In this document: positions 45,801-52,711 of the stretch, piece by piece
Layout of the letters: every line of letters starts with the position of its first letter
How positions within the stretch are numbered: position 1 is the first letter of the stretch
DNA from: Candidatus Obscuribacterales bacterium
Lineage (GTDB): Bacteria; Cyanobacteriota; Vampirovibrionia; Obscuribacterales; Obscuribacteraceae
DNA length: 64,000 nt
Assembly (NCBI GenBank): GCA_019744775.1
Contig: JAIETZ010000005.1
Location: 124,001 to 188,000, forward strand
Direction: 5' to 3'
Made by a program: the position numbers and the translations under genes
The notes under the pieces: model-generated
What the model was told of the DNA's origin: nothing
The model's input: only the letters and a program-made list of their open reading frames with translations
Databases searched by the model: none

Positions 45801-47524
45801 CTCAATTCATTGTGGACGTGCCAACAGGATATACTCACACATTCGGCTCACAAACTATGACTGTGCCCGGAAGTCCAATACCAGTTGGACAAACATCGGA
45901 AGCTACAAAAGCAATTACACTCTCTGGCAATGCTTCAATTGAAGGTGCAGCTCAGGTACCGTATGGTTCTTTTACAGAAATTGCGTCTTCAGATGCTCAG
46001 AAAGCAATTGCAACACGTCCTGAAGCATTTTCATCTGCACAATATCCAACACTATCAGCAAATCCGTCGAGTCAAAACAGTGGTCTCAGTCTTGGGAATA
46101 GTTCCAACGATCGACGAACACCCATCAATCAAAATAGATTCGTTGGAAGAGGTCAGCAAGCAAGTACAGACGGACAAGCATCTAAATTTGTTGGAAATCG
46201 CCAAGGTCAAACTGTCCAGCCATCGACTCAATCGGCAAACAGTAATTCAATTCCAATGCAGGGAATTAATCAAGCAGCAATGCCGGATTTTCTGACAAAC
46301 CCCGAGACCTCCAAATATTGGGCGCCCCTCAAAAATAGTGTTGAGCAATTTGGCTCCGGACCAGCTGTAATTTCAAAACCTATTAGCGAACTTGTTGCAA
46401 GCGGTCAAGAAAAAGCGGTACTCAATTTGATAGAACAGGCTCCAGGAAACTATACCTACTACGCTTCCGGCACTGAGGGTATTGTATTCAAGAATGAAAC
46501 CAACGACATTATTAGAGTCGGTCCACGGGAGACTATAAATCGTCCGCAATCAGATCTTGTGTTGCAACCGAACAGGACGGCAAACGTGGGCAACTACACA
46601 TTGGAGCAGCTTCCTTTTGCTCCAAGTCAAGGTTTATCAACTTTTGACGTCAAAACCATGGCAAATGCATTAGCCGAGAAGGGATTGTCATTTAAGCCTC
46701 GTGAAGCCATACCCCAAAATATCGGACGAGTTCAATCTGGACCTTCTGCCGGAAAAATTGTAGTTACAGATCCCAACGCGGTTTATCAAATTCCAAAAGG
46801 TGCGGTTTACAATCCCGAATTGATGGCTTGGGAAAAACCAAGCACTGGTCCGATAGCTGTAGATTTCAGAGCAAATCCCAATTCTCAACATGCCGACAAA
46901 CTCCATCAAAGAGTTGCTCTAACCTGGAACGCTTCCGATGGTCAATCTGCACTTATGAATGACTTTGAACCAATTTATATTGCAACTGCAGATCTACCGG
47001 CCCCCAACATTAGTAGTGAAGACACCATATCTGAAAACGCAGTAGCTGGATTGATAGCAGCCTCCAATACCGAGTATTCCGTAACAGTGACAAGTGGAAA
47101 TGTGAAATGTCCAAAGGGCTCTTGTGTATTCATTCGTGACAGAGGACGTGATGTCGGAATTTACGTATTCGAGAAAAGTTCAAATGGCGATGTTGTATTC
47201 AAAGGACGAGATGGTCACTATACAAAATTGCAACCAGGTAGATTCCTTTTCATCAGTACCGGGCATAACGTCACGGCTGAAGATGTAAATCCTGTTTCTA
47301 TCATTGGTTTACGTGGCATCGAGGAAATTAAGCTAAGCAAGGAATTTAAAGCATTCACTGGTGACTTCTCCATAATGGCTGCATGCATGCAACTTCCACA
47401 TTTTAAGAATATGCTTTCATCAAAAACTGCAGCTGAGCGGAAAATGGCTGAAGGCATTCTCAAGAATGTCGCGATTCTTGGACAAATCACAGCAGGCGAT
47501 GGTCCGTTCAAACAACTCAGGTAG
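36845..47524 (+). CDS. Giant modular exported protein B (3559 aa)
   Basis: Paralog of giant A. Signal peptide at residues 1-30 (FAGVAASFLLLTTCLPPALAQ). FHA-like beta-helical repeats with CxxC motifs run to about 1890, followed by a proline-rich joint (about 1902-1922) and twin DWW repeats (about 1959-2040). The Cys/His segment has C2376 and H2451. Here the JAMM signature comes first (E2902, H2952, H2954, S2962, D2965), then a Gln/Ser/Asn-rich linker, then the kinase-like segment (K3216 in GIVFK, D3309 in VTDPN); this is the reverse of giant A. The FecR-like domain (about 3399-3559) ends it. ATG 36845 follows GGGGA; a TTG at 36812 is less likely. It converges on the 138-aa gene with 3 bp between. 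Confidence 0.85.
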   Translation: MKRLCLQRLFAGVAASFLLLTTCLPPALAQEAAAQAAQSATAAAVNLDLSSTEASVMVQSVGQAAAVHVDMAGTMVPITAGAQVTPAQFVALQQIMQTGTQTLMLNAMGAAQSGTFSMNSALTSMMGNLTIPSGVTALHDAAGASMVNLTGNLVNSGAYYAYTSNAAVTAATLAAQNITNNQSAIISTILPAALQASLNPALTSLSLNLSAINNIVNAGTISSAANLNLYAGGSIINSLPPGATGPSPVMMAMQALNMTALNGAIQNSGVMAAMLGNINVQAAQTANMTLNNVNGVLQALNGSINIRDSLMTTKVNTSLYGGDYIAKQLNIYSGEGAVDVNVRDISGVARITAGIAHVMTANPTLKLGEMNLSGDPTYFNTGDIQITGNILVGEALSIVSGGSIYIPNGTTVNRIQANSATTGQGFDVTIIAGANITGGTGSTGAISGSPPSGAATSPVTISGPSLTGGDIDFSASPNMQISSCSGCSPGPACFGCVGRNITLAAYSGTGGGGGHVIAPNVFVVSGSSGNGDVNVIAGANTAAPIVDQTGATVTDAIVFGNSLTFGSNNTGNINLYTAQPSTNPIVFGTNGAITSGSITPQTTLKPTNIQFSRFIFITGGLRAYAGGNLSVANGAALQVSNNGPLTLAAKGNVFLDANLSSRRGGMLSIIAGQDIQSLSEISIDTVPTTFSGTPVNAGAMNFIAGADFSISPTYDIVIAPGASATGGNISLSSVRKIDSHDSTNFLGSGGDINFVALANGVSGGTITLPGFGGNTVFSITTGGDTPGQNGNVTIIAGSPSTATTITSQPGCTFCLPTASINTAGGTAGNGNITIASATPEIVCPGCPTTNITISFSGVQTGFYSAGALQPGDILLNALTTPSKSLVQLFTQGTVTSGAVTACAGCALVGGDIGSTVVGCAGCTVVADTNIPSATLAAINATNVANITIATVNSGDIIIGNGSPIALSASNSLRLIANGSGDITQFLTSTLSTANFTAVSVSGNVGTPAAPLVLLSPTAQPINISASAGGNVYLAPTGSVNLASGYAGGTGQTYYVHTTANAGGNGRIFVVGSLTATNGTLDLQASSSGTGQGGIIGGPLSPVLTANNILLFDIGTSTAVGAGNINGQQQVQGGTITSPLLIDASDLSINTSGAVIIENLSSSITINQLVCSSFEFVGAGDLLVNTPVDSAGGPLLLSTTGNLGLGANLTSTGGNILLIAGGDIYTFQPNVSITSTPTSPGSGAQINIIAGTVFFRTGNQYAVGGASATGGNINLNNGNPVIALSSVANGSGDGGNINIIAYASSGGLGGSIVLPPTLTVTADASGPGFANGNVLIVAGALSTASSIGSVSAGLGTNYGSVTFASATPSSFCPICAGNFVTISNGAVFPNNGIFAATTLLGAPITVSGNISSSGIVQLFSTNSVTVTGTVTANPNCTGCIIAGTGTVNCPSCGAAASGTNLAINGPGPLLGPENLITFTGSVPSLFIQAVGGLNTYISVDSLPGLSISGNLTLAAPMGSIFHSGGGTTSAQTISLYALNNIFNDASTLTSTGMMTIAAQNAFVNSNSATVQGDNVAIVTGQFFNDSSITATGTGQIAVLTQRASNLVINPIGGTLTGNTVFFMNATTTGLGGTVELFGDQLYTGDAFYVFASGDINADASVTQISAFGLNFYAGAQLNMPSLTGSSIDILGTITGNSSSSGGNINLGNVSSITSNGFGDFFGARAGGPNGTKGRITMATAGLMTVDDARLLAEANGGQGITIGDAVVTSDSSSFRLITMDFPTTAGILPSAPIGLFSPLIKDADVTAGDISGGLNVIVNSKGNNVIANILGPVQLLAATFKTFNVDNINLVTKFGIPTRIIASGTTANIGAIRSNGIYQPNPQSTPPNQISITNLNYPSGPTPPPPPPPPPSPPAPLPPTQSRPDPNTPRRIETTFQPPVSQTNNDRTGTDGKTPLDFTPFGDVADIPQDLIDWLKDVIPRDPNQTYDDWAKDVRQLAQALNNLNSQPPNVNLPEDWWDDWKNRVPREHDETYDAWKDRAQGMAQQYFNGDMKGLMTSLRNGKERIDESKMPWNDMGNIIDNLKSAVGKDAWAGMSSQERNGLIQGEQGARFQQYLASQPQTPVFDRTQQSWRNATTKSYSPEKINEMLQKQGVKSIDQLRDIEKARANSPEQHSTFELWKDSSGTQFKVDLFSGDMTPAFSFGQDGIIYGIDTAGTVRADDPNAGKFQEHAQRFDLSVSHQDFARADINEMKGIGNDFRAQGPTSAFVGNPNADGSGINKFGSTYNPAVTGNANINNYGPGYAGYNPPTTGNVGSILPGKLSNIYNKTDGGEYQLDNKAGSNSVKQALGVMGQMQGTQDSIGWSSAQSWGQQCSNCHLTAQSVVTGQDLHADSKEAAINANGGFGKGNMASATDMAQHGWVQTPVNWDNMSQIDHIGSLTYQYKNDVQTSHSATIIKEGQNTGMLERSGAGYSPTLINKTDFANVHLVDSNNNPVSPQDALASGMMKVYVPDTKTSQIQDPDARASQQQAIMDHARMTDVGQGGIAQDNLVKSFIDPNTFISNSKEGLNTIQNEFSKLVQGAQQNAQNLAQAGNQSVQQIQKQMEPLVGHLVASDKTDGQAQAMMQPKSAPDPNAKPDAMDGLIKSMVTDPISDLTKLGTQAFANTSDPDVMAAAKQFGTIAGVAMSEYKFAQPIIEMHTDPGAAIGHSIENTIKATGNTLSEINKAGGIGPYLDTKVDAMTNAAHKGVDAVAENPAYTLTEAAGKGLNLLLPIPGGKLAASGKIAEEVGGATKLAGEIQAAGETTGLIGEAAGNQISHGNTGAVQASMSDIKKALEQGGVSTQDIANAGRIADSDAQPFLSVLPGNEHDMAFVQGAMKDASQNGVLRYDAFGNPYTATGVEMGYITPSAAQLKGQGTSLMASAPEGTKLVVSGGPDRINFGSEQPLKLDGHTHTNDGFAPSSLDWDAQATTNQVRESMGLPPSNSQFIVDVPTGYTHTFGSQTMTVPGSPIPVGQTSEATKAITLSGNASIEGAAQVPYGSFTEIASSDAQKAIATRPEAFSSAQYPTLSANPSSQNSGLSLGNSSNDRRTPINQNRFVGRGQQASTDGQASKFVGNRQGQTVQPSTQSANSNSIPMQGINQAAMPDFLTNPETSKYWAPLKNSVEQFGSGPAVISKPISELVASGQEKAVLNLIEQAPGNYTYYASGTEGIVFKNETNDIIRVGPRETINRPQSDLVLQPNRTANVGNYTLEQLPFAPSQGLSTFDVKTMANALAEKGLSFKPREAIPQNIGRVQSGPSAGKIVVTDPNAVYQIPKGAVYNPELMAWEKPSTGPIAVDFRANPNSQHADKLHQRVALTWNASDGQSALMNDFEPIYIATADLPAPNISSEDTISENAVAGLIAASNTEYSVTVTSGNVKCPKGSCVFIRDRGRDVGIYVFEKSSNGDVVFKGRDGHYTKLQPGRFLFISTGHNVTAEDVNPVSIIGLRGIEEIKLSKEFKAFTGDFSIMAACMQLPHFKNMLSSKTAAERKMAEGILKNVAILGQITAGDGPFKQLR

Positions 47525-47527
47525 CAT

Positions 47528-47944
47528 TCAATACCGCAACCTCGACAGAATCACACTGCCATCAATGTCAACGATGGAGAACAGTCCAACCTCTCCAGGA
47601 CCCATTTCATCCTTGAATCCACGAGATGCTGTATTGATTACAATGCGCATTTTGCTGCCTCGTTTCTCTAATTCGTCATTGACCTTTTTGGCATAGCCAA
47701 CCTGTCCTGACCAATTATCTCCTCGTAGTTGATAAGCCTCAAACAAATGCTCAGCTAGAGTGCTTACAGCTTCTCTATCCGGCGGATTTGATTTGGCAAT
47801 TGCCTCAGCATCTTTTCTGCTTTGAGCATCCCCAACATTATCGTTAGCCTGAGTTTGCTCAAGCAGCTTCTCTCTTGCTGATTGCGCCACCACAGACTCA
47901 GCCTGGTTGGTTCGACCCCAACCTGCTTCTATTGAATTCGACAT
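47528..47944 (-). CDS. Unrecognised 138-aa soluble protein next to giant B
   Basis: No signal peptide or membrane segment. The first half is helical and charged (SAREKLLEQTQANDN, DREAVSTLAEHLFEAYQLRG). The second half looks like a small alpha/beta unit (KMRIVINTASRGF, GLFSIVDIDGSVILSRLRY). I do not recognise a family. It ends 3 bp from the end of giant gene B on the other strand. A role linked to that gene, such as chaperone or immunity, is possible but unsupported. Confidence 0.6.
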   Translation of the reverse strand: MSNSIEAGWGRTNQAESVVAQSAREKLLEQTQANDNVGDAQSRKDAEAIAKSNPPDREAVSTLAEHLFEAYQLRGDNWSGQVGYAKKVNDELEKRGSKMRIVINTASRGFKDEMGPGEVGLFSIVDIDGSVILSRLRY

Positions 47945-48012
47945 AACCGTACCTCCACATCCACTACTTTATGGATGTGTATACACGCACGGTCAAAAAC
48001 TTAGACGTAACG

Positions 48013-49032
48013 TTAGGCTAAAGCTTGAGCTAAAGGACCTGGCGGACGAACACGAATGCGTTCGGCTTCTGCCACTGTTTCAGCATCAAGGGCCCACACA
48101 TATAAGCAAGTATAGAAAGCTGCGCGAATGTAAATTGAAAGTGCTGTCACGAAGACAACGGCAACAGCCCAGGTCAATGCGCCAAGCACAAACATCGGCG
48201 AAAGGAAATTGACGTGCTGATACCAGGCATAACCAAATCCAGCTAAACCACCGAGATAGACAATGTAAGAAGTGACGCGGCATATCAAATCAACACCAAC
48301 TTCACCCAAGCCTATCGTAAGCAAATTGCCTTGAGCAATTTTGTCGGCACGCTTCAAAGCACCCCAGAAAGACGTACCTTCAATAACAATTGCCGGCAAA
48401 ATTAAATGCCCGGCTAGCGTCCAGAATATTTCGATAACACCTGCGAGGAAATTGAAGCCAAAACCGAATATGCCGACAGAACGTCTGTTGCGCATCCAGC
48501 CTGTCAGGCGTCTGGCTACAAAAGTTACAAGCCCCAAAACAATAATTGCCGGCAGGCTTAAAAAGACTGCCTTAGTAGCATCAGAGAATTTGCCTGAGCC
48601 AGGACCTTCGGTTAGGTGCGTATAGACAAGACCAGTTGTAACCCCTTCCAGAAAGCGGTTGGTCAGCCACCAGACAGCCGAAATGCCGAAAAACATCAAT
48701 ACTGCTTGGGTATCTACATAGTGCGCTAATTGGCCAAAATCACTGCCAAAGCCGCTTGGATCAAGCGGTCCATTTAATCCGGTCAGCCCGGCAAGCCCCG
48801 AAGCACCCTGATGTTTGGCTCCTTCCAGCAAATTGGCTGCCTCGCCGGCTTTTTCCGGTATCAGGTGCTGCCCTTGCTTAAATTCGCCGACAGCGAAATA
48901 GCCCATTACGACGCCAAAAAAGATGTTGGTTAAAACGGTCAGAATAGACGGCAAAAGCAAACGCTTATCCTGCCAGCCCATCTTAATGCTGGCCATTACC
49001 ATTCTGTATCCACGCCCAAACGATTCGAACAT
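48013..49032 (-). CDS. DUF6159-type polytopic membrane protein
   Basis: 339 aa with about six membrane segments (LLLPSILTVLTNIFFGVVMGYF, AVFLSLPAIIVLGLVTFVA, FNFLAGVIEIFWTLAGHLILPAIVIEG, FVLGALTWAVAVVFVTALSIYI). The opening GRGYRMVMASIKMGWQDKRLLLPSIL is typical of DUF6159 proteins, whose function is unknown. Fragments of related genes occur at 15983-16011 and 21079-21140, and perhaps 15069-15086, so the family has been duplicated and lost here. Confidence 0.75.
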   Translation of the reverse strand: MFESFGRGYRMVMASIKMGWQDKRLLLPSILTVLTNIFFGVVMGYFAVGEFKQGQHLIPEKAGEAANLLEGAKHQGASGLAGLTGLNGPLDPSGFGSDFGQLAHYVDTQAVLMFFGISAVWWLTNRFLEGVTTGLVYTHLTEGPGSGKFSDATKAVFLSLPAIIVLGLVTFVARRLTGWMRNRRSVGIFGFGFNFLAGVIEIFWTLAGHLILPAIVIEGTSFWGALKRADKIAQGNLLTIGLGEVGVDLICRVTSYIVYLGGLAGFGYAWYQHVNFLSPMFVLGALTWAVAVVFVTALSIYIRAAFYTCLYVWALDAETVAEAERIRVRPPGPLAQALA

Positions 49033-49168
49033 ACTAAAAGCTTAGCTCCTGATAGGACAGGCTCGGAAGCGCTAGTAAGAGTATTAAAAGGGCGCTATCT
49101 GCCTGCCTGGCGCTATTTTAGCAGTTGCCAAGGTTTTGTCCAGCAGAATTTATCTTTATAAGGATAAC

Positions 49169-49191
49169 GGGCGCATGCAATGCGCCCCTAC
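49169..49191 (-). repeat. REP-like GTAG hairpin, copy 5
   Basis: Perfect copy. With copy 6 it forms an inverted pair about 110 bp apart in the 305-bp gap (49033-49337) between the DUF6159 and acyl-CoA ligase genes, a REPIN-like arrangement. The gap holds no other gene that I can support. Confidence 0.88.
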
Positions 49192-49220
49192 GAGGGCATT
49201 GCCCGGAGAAATGAAAGCAG

Positions 49221-49241
49221 GCAACTGCAATGCGTCCCTAC
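49221..49241 (-). repeat. Degenerate REP-like copy
   Basis: GCAACTGCAATGCGTCCCTAC matches the right arm and foot, but the left arm is eroded. It lies between copies 5 and 6. Confidence 0.5.
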
Positions 49242-49300
49242 GAAAACGCGAACCTGACCGCGAAGTTGCGCTGACGAACATATTTGCCGTACGGTTCTGT

Positions 49301-49323
49301 GTAGGGGCGCATTGTATGCGCCC
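49301..49323 (+). repeat. REP-like GTAG hairpin, copy 6
   Basis: One base differs from the consensus, in the loop (TGT for TGC), so the 8-bp stem stays intact. Confidence 0.88.
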
Positions 49324-49337
49324 TTGTCTTAAATGCC

Positions 49338-51206
49338 CTATCTAGTACCCTGCTCTATCTGCAGATCTTCGGTTTCATAAAGGCTGTCCAGCATGTCTTT
49401 GTACTTTTCAGTTACGACTTTGCGTTTTACCTTGAGTGTTGGTGTCAATTCGTTGCCTTCAATTGAGAAATCCTTATCGAGAATAAGGAACTTCTTCACT
49501 TGGGAGAAACTCGCCAAAGTCTGATTCTTGCGGGCGACAACTGCCTCTACTTCTCTTTGAACTAGAGGATGATTGATAAGCTCTTCAGGACTGGAATAAG
49601 TAATCTGGTTGTGTTTGGCAAATGCAGCCAGTCCGTCAGTACTTAGCGTGATAAGCGCCGTAATATATTTTCGACGATCGCCATAAGCCAAGACATGACT
49701 AATTAACGGCTCACCAACAAAGAGATTTTCCAGAGCTTGCGGAGCGACGTGCTTGCCACCGGCAGTGATGATAATGTCCTTCTTGCGATCAGTTATCTTC
49801 AAGCGTCCATCTGAATCAAATTCACCGATGTCGCCGGTCATAAACCAACCATCAACAACTGCTTTTTTGGTTGCTTCTTCGTCTTTGTAGTAACCAGCAA
49901 ATACTGAGGGTCCTTTTACAAGAATTTCGCCGTCTTCGGCAATTTTTATTTCAGCACCTGGCAGAGGACGTCCGACTGTGCCGCGTTCGTTATCTTGCGG
50001 ACGGTTACCGCAAATTGGCGCAGCAGTTTCAGTCAATCCCCATCCTTCGACAATTGGCAGACCAACCGTGTCAAAGAAAAGATGTACTTCCGGAGAAAGT
50101 GGTGCGGCTCCCGAACAGAAGAAGCGCAATCTTCCTCCAAAGCGGCGGCGTATACGAGAGAAGACAAGTCTGTCTGCTACACGTAATTCACCGCGATAGA
50201 TTTTGCGGATAATTTCCTGTGCACCTTCATTGGCATCAACGGCTTGCATCAAGTGTGACTTTTGCGCATAACGATCAGCGCGTTTGCCTAGTGCCAATGC
50301 CCAGCGAATGAGATACTGCTGAGCTTGAGGCATGTTGCGCACTTCAGTTTGAATGCGATTGTAGATTTTTTCAAAGAAGCGCGGCACGCCATTCATTACA
50401 GTTGGGCGTACTTCCATCATATTCTGCGCTACTGTCTCCATCGACTCGGCATACGCCATGACGAATCCCTCGTAAATGCAGACAAACTGTCCGCACATAC
50501 GCTCGTATACGTGAGCCAACGGTAAGAAAGACAATCCAACATCGTCTGCGTGGAATCCAACAAATACGCTGGCAGCCTGACAGACTGAGTAGATATTGCG
50601 ATGCAAGAGCATCACACCCTTTGGAACACCAGTGGTGCCGGATGTGTAGACAATGGTTGCCATGTCATCAGGAGCGATGAGGTCGATACGCTCTTTAAGA
50701 GCCTTGGGATTGTTCGGTAAATAAACCTCACCGTCTTTGACCAAATCATCAAACGTCATTAGTTTGACGCGTGGGTCATTGGTTTTGATATGACCATCCA
50801 TCAAGACTATAAAACGCAATTGTGGTGGCAAAGTATCAAGCGAAAGAAGCTTGTTCAATTGATTTTGGTTTTCAACGAAAATGCCGACCGAGTCGCTATG
50901 ACGGACCAAATATTCAACTTCAGGCGATTGCAAAGTCGGATAGATTGGGATAGTCACGCCACCGACTGTCAAAATAGCCATGTCCGCCCATGTCCATTGC
51001 GGGCGATTGCTCGACAAGATAGACACCTTGTCACCGCGATTGACGCCCAGTTTTAGCAGGGCTCCGGCAACGAGCTCAACCACTCGTCCGTGCTCTCGCC
51101 AGATGACGGGGCGATAGCTTCCTGCCACCTTGTGGAGAATTGCCGGGCGCTCGGCCATGGTTTTGACGCGTTCCCAGAATACATGCACTATTGTTTCGTG
51201 TTTCAA
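49338..51206 (-). CDS. Long-chain acyl-CoA synthetase (FAA1 type)
   Basis: 622 aa. It activates fatty acids to acyl-CoA through an acyl-adenylate. Visible ANL-superfamily motifs: TIVYTSGTTGVPKGVML (A3/P-loop), LPLAHVYER, FCSGAAPLSPE, EGWGLTETAAP (A5), GWFMTGDIGEFDSDGRLKITDRKKDII (A7-A8) and a C-terminal Lys in LTPTLKVKRK (A10). Full family length. The start is a TTG with AGGAG 11 nt upstream; the family-like opening ETIVHVFWERV supports it. With the acyl-CoA dehydrogenase it points to fatty-acid use. Confidence 0.92.
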   Translation of the reverse strand: MKHETIVHVFWERVKTMAERPAILHKVAGSYRPVIWREHGRVVELVAGALLKLGVNRGDKVSILSSNRPQWTWADMAILTVGGVTIPIYPTLQSPEVEYLVRHSDSVGIFVENQNQLNKLLSLDTLPPQLRFIVLMDGHIKTNDPRVKLMTFDDLVKDGEVYLPNNPKALKERIDLIAPDDMATIVYTSGTTGVPKGVMLLHRNIYSVCQAASVFVGFHADDVGLSFLPLAHVYERMCGQFVCIYEGFVMAYAESMETVAQNMMEVRPTVMNGVPRFFEKIYNRIQTEVRNMPQAQQYLIRWALALGKRADRYAQKSHLMQAVDANEGAQEIIRKIYRGELRVADRLVFSRIRRRFGGRLRFFCSGAAPLSPEVHLFFDTVGLPIVEGWGLTETAAPICGNRPQDNERGTVGRPLPGAEIKIAEDGEILVKGPSVFAGYYKDEEATKKAVVDGWFMTGDIGEFDSDGRLKITDRKKDIIITAGGKHVAPQALENLFVGEPLISHVLAYGDRRKYITALITLSTDGLAAFAKHNQITYSSPEELINHPLVQREVEAVVARKNQTLASFSQVKKFLILDKDFSIEGNELTPTLKVKRKVVTEKYKDMLDSLYETEDLQIEQGTR

Positions 51207-51270
51207 CTTTGCAAAACTCCTAGCTAAAGCTGCCGTACTTCTATGATCTTATCGCGATTTTATTAATAGT

Positions 51271-51603
51271 TTAAGTACTTTTCTTCGTCAAACAAGATTG
51301 ATTAATCCAATCAAGATATGGCTGGAAGCCATCTGTTATCGGCAGGCTAACTATTTCTGGAATATCGTAAGTATGTAGTTCCTTTACCCTTGCCATCAAT
51401 TGATTCCAAGAAGATTTTGTGGTCTTGATAAGCAGCAGGACCTCAGCTTCCTGACAAACCTTGCCTTCCCAAAAGAATATTGAAGTGACACCAGGGACGA
51501 TATTAACGCAAGCAGCCAGATGCTCAGCAACCACAGTCGTGGCCAGGCTTTCAGCTATGTCCTTTGGAGACGTAACCAGCACGATAATCTCGCCGTTGGA
51601 CAT
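51271..51603 (-). CDS. cutA: CutA1-type divalent-cation tolerance protein
   Basis: 110 aa, the usual CutA length. The family signature runs through IVLVTSPKDIAESLA, EHLAACVNIVPGVTSIFFWEGKV, EVLLLIKT and YDIPEIVSLPI. CutA forms trimers and binds divalent copper; its physiological role is debated. It starts 2 bp after the stop of the 357-aa fusion gene, so both are one operon. Confidence 0.93.
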   Translation of the reverse strand: MSNGEIIVLVTSPKDIAESLATTVVAEHLAACVNIVPGVTSIFFWEGKVCQEAEVLLLIKTTKSSWNQLMARVKELHTYDIPEIVSLPITDGFQPYLDWINQSCLTKKST

Positions 51604-51605
51604 TT

Positions 51606-52679
51606 TTACAGTCTGCCTCTAAGTAATTCGAGCCCGGTTTCACTAACAAGTTCCGTCAGTAAATTTACCAGTTTTAGAAACGGTTCGGGTTGCAATCGTG
51701 GCATACGATATCTTCTATGCACGCGTAATACCATTGTTGGAACCTTCAGCTCACCCAGACAATATTGCACAAAAGGCGTCATAAAAGTCTCCGGCTCTTC
51801 CGGTAATACAGGTTCTAAAGCTGACATGTGCAGTCTTGCTCTGCCGGCAAAGTCATCATAATTCGAGCCTTCAGGTCCTTGGACTGTTAGTTGCAAACCA
51901 GGTGTGTCATGCCAGGATGCACCAGAAAGGATGACTACCATGCCGATTTCACCGACTTTGGCGATATCCGTAAATGCCCGTCCCAAAGGTGTTTCCCAAT
52001 AATGCATAGGGTCTGCCACACAACAGTAGGAGCTAATTAGCGAGTGGCAGCGACTGAGTTTACTTAAGAGCGCAGCCAAAGAACCTGTATAAGCTTCTTG
52101 CTCTTGGAATTGCCCCTCGTGGAAAAATGCCGTTGCGTGTGGCGCCACCACCAAGAGTGGCAGCTCTCCTCCGAAAAATTCATAGTCCGCTTCGCCGTCA
52201 GGAGGCAATTGTTCATAGTGCTCAGATAGTAGTCTCTCGTATTGCAAAGCCCAATTTAAAGGATCTTGCTGCGGAGCTTCGCCAATCAAAAATTCCAAAG
52301 CACGGTCTACATCGTCAAACCGAGCTTTCGAATGAGAAAGAACCCAAGGAGAAAATGGAGATTGCCCGACAACTGTCACCATCTTGCCACGGCGATAGGC
52401 GTAAAACATCTCCATAGCAGTTCCATAACTTGGCTTGTTCAGATTAGCCAGGAGCGCATCACATTGATCAATAAGGTTAAGCGACTGGCGCACCCGTCTT
52501 TCAATTGCCAGGTTTTTCTCATCGGCAAAGAAGGCAAATTCCAACGGATTTAAAACTCTAAAACCACTCTGTTGCAAGCGTGTGGTTGCCTTCGAGCGCC
52601 AATCGGGCAAAAGTGCCGGATCTACCAAGAATTGCTCCGGGTCTATTGTGCTTCCACTTAAGTAAATTGATGAGATCAT
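51606..52679 (-). CDS. Two-domain protein: nucleoside 2-deoxyribosyltransferase-like plus unassigned hydrolase-like domain
   Basis: 357 aa, no signal peptide. Residues 1-140 resemble the nucleoside 2-deoxyribosyltransferase/DUF4406 fold: IYLSGSTI, SGFRVLNPLEF, CDALLANLNKPSYGTAMEMFYAYRRGKMV (the GTAxE region holds the likely catalytic Glu). Residues about 165-357 begin LPLLVVAPHATAFFHEG and contain ILSGAS. PHAT...HEG is faintly like the metal site of N-formylglutamate amidohydrolases, a weak match. It is 2 bp upstream of cutA. Role unknown. Confidence 0.6.
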   Translation of the reverse strand: MISSIYLSGSTIDPEQFLVDPALLPDWRSKATTRLQQSGFRVLNPLEFAFFADEKNLAIERRVRQSLNLIDQCDALLANLNKPSYGTAMEMFYAYRRGKMVTVVGQSPFSPWVLSHSKARFDDVDRALEFLIGEAPQQDPLNWALQYERLLSEHYEQLPPDGEADYEFFGGELPLLVVAPHATAFFHEGQFQEQEAYTGSLAALLSKLSRCHSLISSYCCVADPMHYWETPLGRAFTDIAKVGEIGMVVILSGASWHDTPGLQLTVQGPEGSNYDDFAGRARLHMSALEPVLPEEPETFMTPFVQYCLGELKVPTMVLRVHRRYRMPRLQPEPFLKLVNLLTELVSETGLELLRGRL

Positions 52680-52711
52680 GGTTTATCTATGATGTTATAA
52701 AATTGATAGTC

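Noticed and set aside
49136-49345. 69-codon frame in the DUF6159/acyl-CoA ligase gap
   Set aside because: Made up mainly of REP copies 5 and 6 and the degenerate copy between them.
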